A stretch of 41,817 nt of DNA from Robiginitomaculum sp. Lineage in GTDB: Bacteria > Pseudomonadota > Alphaproteobacteria > Caulobacterales > Maricaulaceae. Below the pieces are notes generated by a model. That model searched no databases. It had not been told where the DNA came from and saw only the letters and a list, made by a program, of their open reading frames with translations. The stretch spans positions 1-41,817 of the forward strand of contig JALWSB010000164.1 of assembly GCA_027080345.1 (NCBI GenBank), in the 5' to 3' direction. Shown here piece after piece: positions 16,866 to 24,913 of the stretch. The number at the start of each line of letters is the position of its first letter. Within the stretch, counting starts at the first letter, position 1. The translations under genes were made by a program, and so were the position numbers.

Positions 16866-16879
16866 CCTACTGATAGGAT
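16844..16879. promoter_or_regulatory. Twin inverted-repeat sites upstream of the DnaA-C gene
   Basis: Two related dyads lie here: ATCCT...TAGGA at 16844-16858, and ATCCTA...TAGGAT at 16864-16879 (exact 6-bp arms, 4-nt spacer). Their centres are about 20 nt apart, or two helical turns, so two dimers would sit on the same DNA face. The symmetry is seen directly; operator function is inferred. Confidence 0.5.
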
Positions 16880-16924
16880 TTTTTGCTAGTATGCACAGGT
16901 TCGAAAATTTTGTGGGAGGTCAAT

Positions 16925-17278
16925 ATGAATTCAGAATATATCGCCAAATGTCGTGAAGACGGAGCCAGGGCCAGATTGACCCGCTCTTTGGTTGCTTACG
17001 CTTTTGGCGTGGAAGAGCATGAACTGGATGCCTCGACCCGGCGCGGGGCAAAAATTGCTTTTGCCCGCCAGGTGGCCATGTATCTGACCCATATTGCCTA
17101 TGAATTGAGCCTGAGCCGCGTGGCCGCCGCCTTTGGCCGCGACAGAACCACAGTCGCCCATGCCTGTCATTTGATCGAAGATTGCCGCGACGAACGCGCT
17201 TTTGACGAACGTCTTGACGAACTTGAGGCGGTATTACGGACCACGCCGCCGCCGCAAATCGGGAAAACGGCTGCATGA
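16925..17278 (+). CDS. Free-standing DnaA C-terminal-domain (helix-turn-helix) protein
   Basis: The 117-residue product consists mainly of the DNA-binding domain IV of DnaA (about 20-92). It has RQVAMYLTHIAYELSLSRVAAAFGR and the DnaA signature GRDRTTVAHACHLIED, which contacts DnaA boxes in the full protein. The AAA+ ATPase part is absent, so it cannot initiate replication by itself and is more likely a regulator. The ATG at 16925 follows GGGAGGTCA, a strong ribosome site. It overlaps the DUF6456 gene by 4 nt; this pair is common in Alphaproteobacteria. Confidence 0.88.
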   Translation: MNSEYIAKCREDGARARLTRSLVAYAFGVEEHELDASTRRGAKIAFARQVAMYLTHIAYELSLSRVAAAFGRDRTTVAHACHLIEDCRDERAFDERLDELEAVLRTTPPPQIGKTAA

Positions 17279-18024
17279 GTGTGCCCGCGCAAAAACGTCT
17301 GGCGCGGGTTCTGGCCCGGCTGGATAAATACGACCTGGCTTTGCAGCCGCGCCAGGATGGCTCCTTTGCGGCGCAAAAAAACGGCCGGACTGTCGCCCGT
17401 CTTGGAGCCAAAGAAAGCCGCGCGGCCTTAAGCACCGGTCTTCTTTGCGCCCATGCCGACGGCACATTATCCGTCGGCGAGAATGCCCGCAACTGGTTAA
17501 AACGTAAGACAGCCCCCGCCGATGGCAATGTTTTTGCAGCCCAACATCGCGACATGCAGACCATTCATATTATTGATGACGCAGCTAGGCTGAGCACCGC
17601 GCATTATAATGCGGCGCATTCACCCTTAAGCTGGTTATACCAACGCAAAAACAAAGATGGCAGCCGCTTTTTGAGCGCTGATGAGTTTGCCGCCGGGCAA
17701 CGCTTCAGCGAAGATTATGCCCGCTCCTCATTGGCGCAAAGGGTCTGCGCAGACTGGTCCGCCACGCCGCGCGACAAGACCCCCAAAGGATCGCGCAATG
17801 CCGTTCTCGATGCCGCCGACAGCGCCCTTGCCGCCAAAGACAGGGTGATGGCAGCGCTGGCCGCCCTGGGTCCGGGGTTGGATGATCTTGTTTTTGCCCT
17901 GTGCGTTCGCGGCCTTAGCCTTGATGCACTGGAACGGGCGCGCCACTGGCCGCGGCGCTCGGCCAAAGTGATTTTTAAAATCGCCCTGGCGCGCCTGTCG
18001 GCCCATTACGGCCTGAAGAATTAA
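17275..18024 (+). CDS. DUF6456 domain protein
   Basis: The 249-residue protein carries a C-terminal DUF6456-like domain: SPLSWLYQRKNKDGSRFLSADEF, then the AAGQRFSEDYARS helix, RVCADWSA, and a late WPRRSAKVIFKIALARLSAHYG. The N-terminal 100 residues look like a small winged-helix-type region (RLARVLARLDKYDLALQ). It is likely a DNA-associated regulator, but no function is established. It is co-translated with the DnaA-C protein through an ATGA overlap, which suggests the two work together. Confidence 0.82.
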   Translation: MSVPAQKRLARVLARLDKYDLALQPRQDGSFAAQKNGRTVARLGAKESRAALSTGLLCAHADGTLSVGENARNWLKRKTAPADGNVFAAQHRDMQTIHIIDDAARLSTAHYNAAHSPLSWLYQRKNKDGSRFLSADEFAAGQRFSEDYARSSLAQRVCADWSATPRDKTPKGSRNAVLDAADSALAAKDRVMAALAALGPGLDDLVFALCVRGLSLDALERARHWPRRSAKVIFKIALARLSAHYGLKN

Positions 18025-18070
18025 CCTCATGATGGCTTGTTGCCGCGCACAAATTCCCTAAAATTGGCGC

Positions 18071-18448
18071 ATGACACGCAAAACCCTGACCCCGGCACAA
18101 ATTCAGATTGCCCGCAACAAAAAAACCGAAGCCCCGTTCAGCGGCCCCTGGCTTGATGAAAAACGCCCCGGAACCTATCTCTGCGCCGCCTGCGGTGCGC
18201 CTTTGTTCAATGGTGCCCATAAATACGATTCCGGGTCCGGCTGGCCCAGCTTTTTTGATGTGCCAGACGCGGGCGCGCTCATCGCCAGCATCGATCATGA
18301 TTTGGGCATGCCGCGCACCGAAATTTCTTGCGCGAACTGCGGCGCGCATATGGGCCATGTGTTTGACGACGGCCCCGCGCCAACGGGGATGCGCTATTGT
18401 GTCAATGGCAGCGTTCTTGATTTCATCCCCGACGATGACGGCGCATAA
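18071..18448 (+). CDS. msrB: Peptide-methionine (R)-S-oxide reductase
   Basis: MsrB repairs the R-epimer of methionine sulfoxide in proteins using thioredoxin. The 125 residues have two structural zinc pairs, Cys38/Cys41 (CAAC) and Cys87/Cys90 (CANC). They also have the substrate loop YDSGSGWPSF, GAHMGHVFDDGPAPTGMRYC and the catalytic Cys110 in RYCVNG (canonical RYCINS). No signal peptide, so cytoplasmic. The stop is 5 nt before the peptidase gene, so the two are probably transcribed together. Confidence 0.95.
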   Translation: MTRKTLTPAQIQIARNKKTEAPFSGPWLDEKRPGTYLCAACGAPLFNGAHKYDSGSGWPSFFDVPDAGALIASIDHDLGMPRTEISCANCGAHMGHVFDDGPAPTGMRYCVNGSVLDFIPDDDGA

Positions 18449-18453
18449 TCCCT

Positions 18454-20562
18454 ATGAAATCAGGATTTTGCGGCCTGCCGCCCGCCCCAATTGCCGCCCG
18501 TCATAATAAAAAAACCACCCATTGGGGACAAACCATAATTGACCCTTACGCCTGGCTGCGCGATGAAAACTGGCGCGATGTGTTGCATGACCCGGGCTCT
18601 CTGGACCCAAAAATCCGCCAGCATTTACTGGCCGAAAATGCCTATTGCGATGCCGCCATGAGCGACACAGCCGCTTTGCAAGAGGCGCTTTACAAGGATA
18701 TGCGCGCGCGGATCAGCGATGAGACGACCAGTGTTCCCGATGGCGATGGCGCTTACGCTTATTACACCCGCTATCTTGGCGGACAGGAGCACCCGCTTTA
18801 TGTGCGCTGTCCGCATGCGCAAGGCGCGCCAATGCAAGATGAAGAAGAGATTTTGCTCGATGGCAATGCGCTGGCCGCCGGACAGACCTTTTTTGATCTT
18901 GGTGATGTCATCCACAGCCCCGATCATGCAAGGATTGCCTATGCGATTGATGTCAAAGGCTCTGAATATTTTGATATCCGCATTCGCGATATTAAAAGCG
19001 GCCATGAGCACCCCGAAACCTTGCACGACAGTAATGGCGTCATCGTCTGGACCGGCGATTCGCGTGCCTTTTACTGGGTCTGGCAGGACCAAAACGGGCG
19101 ACCCCGCGAAGTGCGCCGCCATGTTATCGGCACAGATCAGCCCGATACGCTGATTTATAAAGAACAGGATCCGGGCTTTTTTCTCACCCTCGCCCGCAGC
19201 AGTGATCAACGGTATTTATTCATTATTGCCCACGATCACGATACCAGCGAAGTGCATTATCTCGACCTGCATACGCCAAAGCCGGAGGTGCGCACAATCG
19301 CCGCGCGGCAAAACGGCCATGAATACAGCGTCGATCATGCACACGGCCTGTTCTACATCCGCACGAATGGCGACAAGGCGGTGGATTTTAAAATCATGAT
19401 CGTTCCAACGCACCAACCGGAGCGGCAATATTGGCGTGATTTTATCCCGGCACAGGACGGGATCTTACGGCTTGAGCAGCGCCTGTTTGCGCATCACCAT
19501 GTGCGCCTTGAAAAAGAAAATGCGCGTATGCGCCTTGTTGTACATGCGTTAACCGACAATGCCGAGCACATAATAAATTTTGAAGAAGATGCTTATACCC
19601 TTGCTATTGAGCCTCTTTTTGACTTTGAAACCAACACAATGCGGGTGCGCTATTCATCGCCCGCCCAGCCGCAACAGATTATTGATTACACGATGGATAC
19701 GCGGCAAAAGCACGTGCGTAAAATCCAGAAAATTCCCTGCGGTCATAACCCCGATGATTACCGGGTACAGCGCATAGAGATCAAAGCCAAAGACGGCGCG
19801 ATGATTCCCGTCACGTTGCTCAGCCACCGCAAAACACCATTGGACGGCACGGCCCCGGCATTTCTTTATGGCTATGGGGCCTATGGTTATGACACGCCGG
19901 CGGCGTTTTCGAGCAATCGGCTGGCGCTTGTTGACCGGGGCTTTGTGTTTGCCATTGCCCATGTGCGCGGCGGCGACGCTTGTGGCTATAACTGGTACCA
20001 ACAGGGCAAAGGCGAACACAAGACAAATACCTTCACCGATTTTATTGTCGTTGCCCAATCTCTTGGCGATCAAAAGATGTGTGATCCGGGCCGGATTATT
20101 GCGTGCGGCGGGTCCGCCGGGGGGCTTCTTGTCGGGGCGGCCCTTAATATGGCTCCGGGGCTTTTTGCCGGGGCCATTGCCATTGTGCCTTTTGTTGATG
20201 TTCTGAACACCATGTGCGATGCCAGCCTGCCGCTGACCCCGCCCGAATGGCCCGAATGGGGCAATCCGATCAAGGACGAGGCGGCGTTTACGCGTATTCG
20301 CGCCTATTCGCCTTATGATAACGTGCAAAAGACCCCCTACCCGCCCCTCTTCGTGCGCGCCGGCCTGGCTGATGCACGCGTCACCTATTGGGAGCCGGCA
20401 AAGTGGGTGGCCCGCCTGCGTCATGAGGCAAAAGGCGGCGGGCCATTTTTACTGACGACCGAAATGGAGGCCGGGCATGGCGGCGCAAGCGGACGCTATC
20501 AGGCTTTACATGAGAGCGCGCTGGAATATGCTTTTGCCATCAAAGTTGCGGGGTTAAAATAA
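18454..20562 (+). CDS. ptrB: Oligopeptidase B (S9A prolyl-oligopeptidase family)
   Basis: This serine peptidase cleaves short peptides after Arg or Lys. The 702-residue chain starts with the family's NKKTTHWGQTIIDPYAWLRDEN, continues with a seven-bladed propeller region, and ends in an alpha/beta-hydrolase domain. YGYGAYG, HVRGGDACGYNWYQQGK, nucleophile Ser554 (CGGSAGGLLVG), Asp in LADARVTYWEP, and His in AGHGGASGRY mark the active site. No signal peptide, so cytoplasmic. Length fits oligopeptidase B (about 690). It is the last gene before a terminator shared with the convergent TPR gene. Confidence 0.93.
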   Translation: MKSGFCGLPPAPIAARHNKKTTHWGQTIIDPYAWLRDENWRDVLHDPGSLDPKIRQHLLAENAYCDAAMSDTAALQEALYKDMRARISDETTSVPDGDGAYAYYTRYLGGQEHPLYVRCPHAQGAPMQDEEEILLDGNALAAGQTFFDLGDVIHSPDHARIAYAIDVKGSEYFDIRIRDIKSGHEHPETLHDSNGVIVWTGDSRAFYWVWQDQNGRPREVRRHVIGTDQPDTLIYKEQDPGFFLTLARSSDQRYLFIIAHDHDTSEVHYLDLHTPKPEVRTIAARQNGHEYSVDHAHGLFYIRTNGDKAVDFKIMIVPTHQPERQYWRDFIPAQDGILRLEQRLFAHHHVRLEKENARMRLVVHALTDNAEHIINFEEDAYTLAIEPLFDFETNTMRVRYSSPAQPQQIIDYTMDTRQKHVRKIQKIPCGHNPDDYRVQRIEIKAKDGAMIPVTLLSHRKTPLDGTAPAFLYGYGAYGYDTPAAFSSNRLALVDRGFVFAIAHVRGGDACGYNWYQQGKGEHKTNTFTDFIVVAQSLGDQKMCDPGRIIACGGSAGGLLVGAALNMAPGLFAGAIAIVPFVDVLNTMCDASLPLTPPEWPEWGNPIKDEAAFTRIRAYSPYDNVQKTPYPPLFVRAGLADARVTYWEPAKWVARLRHEAKGGGPFLLTTEMEAGHGGASGRYQALHESALEYAFAIKVAGLK

Positions 20563-20592
20563 AAGCCCCCGGCATTTGCCGGAGGCTTTATA
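20562..20592. terminator. Bidirectional terminator between ptrB and the TPR gene
   Basis: AAGCCCCCGGC and GCCGGAGGCTT pair with one mismatch around a 4-nt loop. A-rich and T-rich tracts flank both sides, so it can end transcripts from both converging genes. Confidence 0.75.
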
Positions 20593-20611
20593 AAAAATAA
20601 AGTATCAGGTT

Positions 20612-22096
20612 TTAGCTGGATTTCTTTTTGCGGCGCTCCGCTTTCTTTTTGGCGACACGCTCTTCTTCATTTTTCAAAATGGTTTGACATTCCGCAGAGA
20701 TTTCACCAACCCCTTCAAGAAATTCAGCGCCCATACGTTTTTTGCGATCCAACTGGTTTTTACATTCATCCAGTTTGACTTGCGCCTTAAATTCTTTTTG
20801 CTTGCGCGCCACTTCAAACTCGCCATTGATGAAGCGCACCCAGCCACTGGCGGCTTTTTTGGAATAAGGGTATTGCTCAGCCCTTTTAAACTCTTTCAAG
20901 GCCGCAATCGGTTTATGGCGTTCGTAAAGCGAATTGGCAATCAACACATAAGCATTGCCGGGCTTTTTAATGCCCTTGGCCAGGGCTTTGCGTAAAGCAT
21001 CTTCCGCCTTGGCATATTGCCCTTCAGCGTAATAAGACTCGCCCAATTGCTTGTATATCTTCCCATCAGCGGAGATCGCTGCCGCTTCGGTCAATACCGG
21101 AATCGCCCGGTCATATTCACGGGCTTGACGCCACATATTCGCCAAAGCCTGCAGATTTTTTCTGTTTTTTTCCACCCGGCCTGCATTCATTTCGCGTTCC
21201 AGAATGGAAGCGCCGCGATAAGGCACTTCGTAATAGCTGTAATAGCGCGCCAGAGCGAGAAGCTCATTGCTCTTGGTCAGCATGCCATTGAGATACATAA
21301 TCTTGTTAATCTCAAATGCCTCGCGGGACTTGTTGGCCTGTTGCTTCAAAGAGGCAATGGCTTTCCAAACCCTTTTATCATCGGGCCAGATGGAGACTTC
21401 TTTTTCCAGAAGCGCGGCCTGTTTGCCCGGCATTTTCAACTCGTGATAAAGAAAATTCAGCATGTTAAAATGCTTTTTCTTCACCGGATGGGCCATTCTG
21501 AAGGCCGCCTCCGCATGCCCTAAAGCCTTGCGATACTGATCAACCTGGGACCAGGCCGAAGCAATCATCAAATGAATGCGGTCATTGGCCTTGCCGCCAT
21601 TACGCAACCAGTCTTCAAGAATTCCAGCGCCTTTGGCGTATTGCTCCTGCGAAATATAAAGCTGGCCAATATTTGGCTTGAGCGCATTGACTTCCCCCGG
21701 ATTAAGCGCGCCTGTGTTAATGGCGTGTTCCCAATCCGAAATCGTGCCGCGCACATTGCCCTTGCCATAATTGGCTTGGCCATGAATCTGATAAATCACG
21801 GCCCGCTCGTAAGGTGTTAATTTGGGTTTGGCCAAAAGCTGATCAAGAATTGACAAGGCCAAAGTGTTATTGGGCGGCTCAGCCGCCAGCGCTTCTTGCG
21901 CCGCGACAATTTTCTCACCAACCGCCGTGGACAGCACCCGGCCTTTTGTCTGTTGCTTGTCCTTATCCCGACTTGCCCCGGCGCGTTGTGCCTGCGCCGT
22001 ATCCACCGAAAAAACGGTGGTAAAGGCAAAAGCCAGGAGAAACAGGGCCACTCCGCGGCCCAGATTCAGCCTGGCATTAGACAAAGATCTCAACAT
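20612..22096 (-). CDS. Exported TPR protein of the TonB2-type locus
   Basis: The 494-residue protein has a signal peptide (FLLAFAFTTVFSVDTAQAQ, cleavage near residue 36). About eight tetratricopeptide-like repeats follow, for example QAALLEKEVSIWPDDKRVWKAI and KQLGESYYAEGQYAKAEDALRKALAKG. It ends in a very basic tail (EERVAKKKAERRKKKSS). TPR proteins of this size close the TonB2 operons of Vibrio and relatives, where they are thought to assist the complex in the periplasm. It lies 74 nt downstream of the second tonB copy with its own ribosome site AGGAGAAG. Function is inferred from position. Confidence 0.85.
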   Translation of the reverse strand: MLRSLSNARLNLGRGVALFLLAFAFTTVFSVDTAQAQRAGASRDKDKQQTKGRVLSTAVGEKIVAAQEALAAEPPNNTLALSILDQLLAKPKLTPYERAVIYQIHGQANYGKGNVRGTISDWEHAINTGALNPGEVNALKPNIGQLYISQEQYAKGAGILEDWLRNGGKANDRIHLMIASAWSQVDQYRKALGHAEAAFRMAHPVKKKHFNMLNFLYHELKMPGKQAALLEKEVSIWPDDKRVWKAIASLKQQANKSREAFEINKIMYLNGMLTKSNELLALARYYSYYEVPYRGASILEREMNAGRVEKNRKNLQALANMWRQAREYDRAIPVLTEAAAISADGKIYKQLGESYYAEGQYAKAEDALRKALAKGIKKPGNAYVLIANSLYERHKPIAALKEFKRAEQYPYSKKAASGWVRFINGEFEVARKQKEFKAQVKLDECKNQLDRKKRMGAEFLEGVGEISAECQTILKNEEERVAKKKAERRKKKSS

Positions 22097-22170
22097 TCTA
22101 CTTCTCCTGTGTGCTCATGCACCTGATAATCCCACGGCCCTGTTCACAAGGCCATGTCAATCCAAATCTG

Positions 22171-22770
22171 TTAATCCGCCAATTGGAACTTGAACGGTGT
22201 CACCACGCCGCGGCGGGCAACCGCCTTGCCGTCAACGATTTTTGGATTGTATTTCCATTTTTCAATAGCCCGTGTGGCGGCGCGTACAAACATTGAACTG
22301 CTGCACTTGACCCGGATATTATAAGGCTTGCCATCGGCACTCACATCGAACATGCCTTGGCATGTCCCCTCCAGCCCCCGCTCGGCGGCGCGCGGCGGAT
22401 AAATCGGCTCGATACGCACCAAAGGCTGTGCATCCCGGTCACTGACCTGGAAATTGACATTACCGCGATTAAGCTGCGGCGGTTCAAAATCGGGAATAGA
22501 CCCGGTAACCGAAGCGATGCCTTCTTGCGGCTGCACGGCTTTTTGTTTTTCAATCGCGGGCGGCGGGGGTGGGGGCTTGACGTCTTTGGAGCGCTCCGGT
22601 TTGACATCGCGCTGACGCACTTCCAATTCCTGAACTTTTGGATTGATGTCAAAGCGTACCGCGTCTTGCTTTTCCGCCAGGGTAATATCCCCGGAAATGA
22701 AAAAACGCATCAATAAAAACAGCCCTACAGTAATAATGGCCGCAATCGGCAATACGACAAAAAAGCGCAT
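22171..22770 (-). CDS. tonB: TonB-family energy transducer, copy A
   Basis: This 199-residue protein has one N-terminal membrane anchor (about 7-25), an acidic/basic linker, a short proline run (KPPPPPP) and a C-terminal TonB domain. The domain reads YPPRAAERGLEG, FDVSADGKPYNIRV, ATRAIEKWKYNPKIVDG, then VVTPFKFQL. TonB carries energy from the ExbB/ExbD motor to outer-membrane receptors. The short periplasmic span resembles TonB2 rather than E. coli TonB. The ATG at 22770 follows GAGGAGTTGCAA; a GTG at 22839 would add a Cys-rich extension before the membrane anchor and is rejected. It is about 83 % identical to copy B, with no gaps. Confidence 0.92.
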   Translation of the reverse strand: MRFFVVLPIAAIITVGLFLLMRFFISGDITLAEKQDAVRFDINPKVQELEVRQRDVKPERSKDVKPPPPPPAIEKQKAVQPQEGIASVTGSIPDFEPPQLNRGNVNFQVSDRDAQPLVRIEPIYPPRAAERGLEGTCQGMFDVSADGKPYNIRVKCSSSMFVRAATRAIEKWKYNPKIVDGKAVARRGVVTPFKFQLAD

Positions 22771-22984
22771 TTGCAACTCCTCTTGATCACACGCAAAACA
22801 CGGACAACAAAGACTAGGACAGGCACCAAATGGCGCCACTCCCCTGATTCCCCGTTTACCGGTTTTTTCTTACTTTACCGGGTTGATTGCCTATAGAACA
22901 GCCCTTTTTTGACCTGTAGCGGTAAAAACCCGAAAAGTTTGCACCTCCATAAGACATATCTCAACAATCTGGCGATTTTACGGC
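22171..22984 (-). repeat. Tandem duplication unit A (tonB plus leader)
   Basis: This unit and 23120-23946 are two copies of a tonB gene with its upstream leader, lying in direct orientation 949 nt apart. The noncoding leader here is 22771-22984 (214 nt). Similarity stops sharply after TTTTACGGC. The leader copies differ by about 13 substitutions, three 1-nt gaps and one 16-nt insertion in B. Confidence 0.88.
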
Positions 22985-23119
22985 GTCACGCACAACCTAC
23001 CGGTTATCCGGCCCCATTTTGATTCTGTGCGTGTCTGCCGCCCGATCACCTAAATCTGAAGCTCGTCTTATGGGGACTTGTCTGCAACTGAACTTTATAC
23101 CCAAACCACACTCAGTATG
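22985..23119. other. Spacer between the two tonB units
   Basis: These 135 nt between the stop of tonB copy B and leader A are not duplicated and hold no supported gene or clear terminator. Confidence 0.5.
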
Positions 23120-23719
23120 CTATTCTGAGAGTTGAAATTTGAACGGTGTCACGACATTACGGCGGGCAACGGCTTTGCCATCAACGATTTTTGGATTGTA
23201 TTTCCATTTTTCAATGGCCCGGGTAGCCGCCCGCACAAACATCGAGCTGCTACACTTGACCCGGACATTATACGGCTTGCCTTCGGCACTCACATCAAAC
23301 ACCCCTTCGCATGCGCCTTCCAGCCCCCGTTCAGCGGCGCGCAGCGGGTAGACAGGCTCAATACGCACCAAAGGTTGCGCATCGCGGTCACTGACCACAA
23401 AGACACTATTGTGATGGGCCATTTGTGGCGGGCCAAAATCAGGAATAGAACCGGTGACCGAGGCAATACCTTCTTGTGGTTGAACGACTTTTTGTTTTTC
23501 AATTGTCGGCGGTGGAGGGGGAGGTTTGACCTCTTTTGTGCGCTCGGGTTTGGCCTCGCGCTGATGCACTTCAAGCTCCTGAATGCTGGGATTGATGTCC
23601 AGACGCACGATGTCCTGTTTTTCAGCCAGCTTGATATCCCCGGAAATAAAAAAACGCATCAACAAAAACAAACCCATGGTAATGATAGCCGCTATTGGCG
23701 ATACGGTGTAAAAGCGCAT
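23120..23719 (-). CDS. tonB: TonB-family energy transducer, copy B
   Basis: This second TonB of exactly the same length (199 residues) has the same plan: membrane anchor at about 7-25, linker, KPPPPPP, TonB C-terminal domain. Differences from copy A cluster in the region just before the TonB domain (PQMAHHNSVFVVSD against PQLNRGNVNFQVSD), which could alter receptor or motor choice. The last 75 residues are nearly identical. The start at 23719 follows GAGGAGTTGCAA. It lies downstream of the ExbB-ExbD fusion with leader B between them. Confidence 0.92.
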   Translation of the reverse strand: MRFYTVSPIAAIITMGLFLLMRFFISGDIKLAEKQDIVRLDINPSIQELEVHQREAKPERTKEVKPPPPPPTIEKQKVVQPQEGIASVTGSIPDFGPPQMAHHNSVFVVSDRDAQPLVRIEPVYPLRAAERGLEGACEGVFDVSAEGKPYNVRVKCSSSMFVRAATRAIEKWKYNPKIVDGKAVARRNVVTPFKFQLSE

Positions 23720-23804
23720 TTGCAACTCCTCTTGATCACACGCAAAACACGGACAACAAAGACCAGAACAGGCACCACATGGCGCCACTCCCCTGATTCC
23801 CCGT

Positions 23805-23828
23805 TTACCGGGTTACCGGGTTACCGGT
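23805..23828. repeat. Short tandem repeat TTACCGGG in leader B
   Basis: TTACCGGG occurs twice head-to-tail, followed by TTACCGGT. Leader A has a single unit at the same place, so the array accounts for the 16-nt length difference. A further TACCGGG occurs a little downstream in both leaders. Confidence 0.85.
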
Positions 23829-23965
23829 TTTTTCTACTTTACCGGGTTGTTTCCCTGTCGAACCGCCCTTTTTGACCTCTGGCGGTAAAACCCGAAAAGT
23901 TTGCACCTTCGTAAGACGTATCTCAACAATCTGGCGATTTTACGGCAAAGTTTGCAACTTGCAGG

Positions 23966-24913
23966 TTAGTCAGCCCTGTTGCGTTCAATAGTCCAGGCTC
24001 CGCCAGCGCGCTCTACCTGCTCGACAATATTGACCACAGTACCGTGGCTGGCCTGTTCATTGGGCGCAATCATAACGCCACTATGGGCGTGCTCGGCACG
24101 CAAGCTGGAGACAGCGGCACCCACCCGCGGCAACTCAGTAAGCCGTTGATTGACATACACCAAATCACGTTTTGTGACCTGGATGAGGATCAGCGGATCG
24201 GGATTGTTCTGCACCGTGTTTTCATCATGCGGTTGTGGCACCAAAGAGATTGTTTTTTCCTGTACGAAAACGGCCGTGGCGATAAAGAAAATGAGCATGA
24301 TAAAGACAATATCAAGCATGGGCGTCATATCGACGCTGGCCGTATCCGCGGCGCGTAATCGGCGCGGCCCCCCACTAAAAGTGGCCGGTTCAAGCCGGTT
24401 GGCGAACGTATTGATTCGCGCTTTCGCGGCGGCCTCCAAACGGCGGACAACAATCAGCCCGGAAATCGCCACAACCATACCGGCCATGGTCGTTACGGTG
24501 GCATTGGAAACCCCCGCCGACATGGACCGGATATCTGACGCACCGGTCGCGGCCATAACATCGAAAACAGTGATCATGCCGGTCACCGTCCCAAGCAAGC
24601 CAAGTAAAGGCGAAATAACAACAAGGGTTTGAATAAGCGCGAGATTTTGCTCTGATTTTTGCCGTATAACAGAAATCATTCTGCGACGGATTTTTTGGGC
24701 GCCCCAGGATGTACGCTCAGCGCGCGCCTCCCATTCGCGGGCAAGGCGTCCGGCATCGCGATCACTGGCAAAGAGAAAATAGGCAATACGTTCGAGAATA
24801 AAACTCCACATAATAAATGTGGTAATCATGATCAGCACCAAAACCGGCCCGCCGATTTCCAGAAACAGGCGCAGATTGGTGACAATATCAAGCGGACCGG
24901 ATAAAAATTTCAT
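23966..24913 (-). CDS. Single-chain ExbB-ExbD fusion protein
   Basis: The 315-residue protein joins two motor subunits normally made separately. Residues 1 to about 175 are ExbB (TolQ/MotA family): helix 1 at 22-42, a cytoplasmic stretch, helix 2 at about 98-120 (PLLGLLGTVTGMI) and helix 3 at about 136-157. Residues about 190-315 are ExbD (TolR family): membrane helix 198-217 with the proton-carrying Asp201 (DMTPMLDIVFIMLIFF) and a periplasmic domain. The junction falls where ExbB ends and ExbD begins in the cytoplasm, so the topology works. The halves resemble the separate ExbB (25934-26467) and ExbD (25518-25925). The start follows AAGGGGGAAGCG. It should use proton flow to drive TonB. Confidence 0.92.
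   Translation of the reverse strand: MKFLSGPLDIVTNLRLFLEIGGPVLVLIMITTFIMWSFILERIAYFLFASDRDAGRLAREWEARAERTSWGAQKIRRRMISVIRQKSEQNLALIQTLVVISPLLGLLGTVTGMITVFDVMAATGASDIRSMSAGVSNATVTTMAGMVVAISGLIVVRRLEAAAKARINTFANRLEPATFSGGPRRLRAADTASVDMTPMLDIVFIMLIFFIATAVFVQEKTISLVPQPHDENTVQNNPDPLILIQVTKRDLVYVNQRLTELPRVGAAVSSLRAEHAHSGVMIAPNEQASHGTVVNIVEQVERAGGAWTIERNRAD

Larger units (their letters stand above)
23120..23946 (-). repeat. Tandem duplication unit B (tonB plus leader)
   Basis: This is the second copy of the tonB-plus-leader unit; leader B is 23720-23946 (227 nt). The leader begins only 19 nt after the stop of the ExbB-ExbD fusion. It differs from leader A mainly by an extra 16 nt made of two 8-nt repeats. 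Confidence 0.88.

Noticed and set aside
22771-22839. Cys-rich N-terminal extension of tonB copy A (and the same at 23720-23788 for copy B)
   Set aside because: The extension would start from GTG, and the strong GAGGAG ribosome site lies inside it, just before an ATG that puts the membrane anchor at the N-terminus. Its differences between copies are all amino-acid changing, which does not look like selection on a protein.
23805-23828. Possible CRISPR-like repeat
   Set aside because: The units are 8 nt, head-to-tail and without spacers, so this is a simple tandem repeat.
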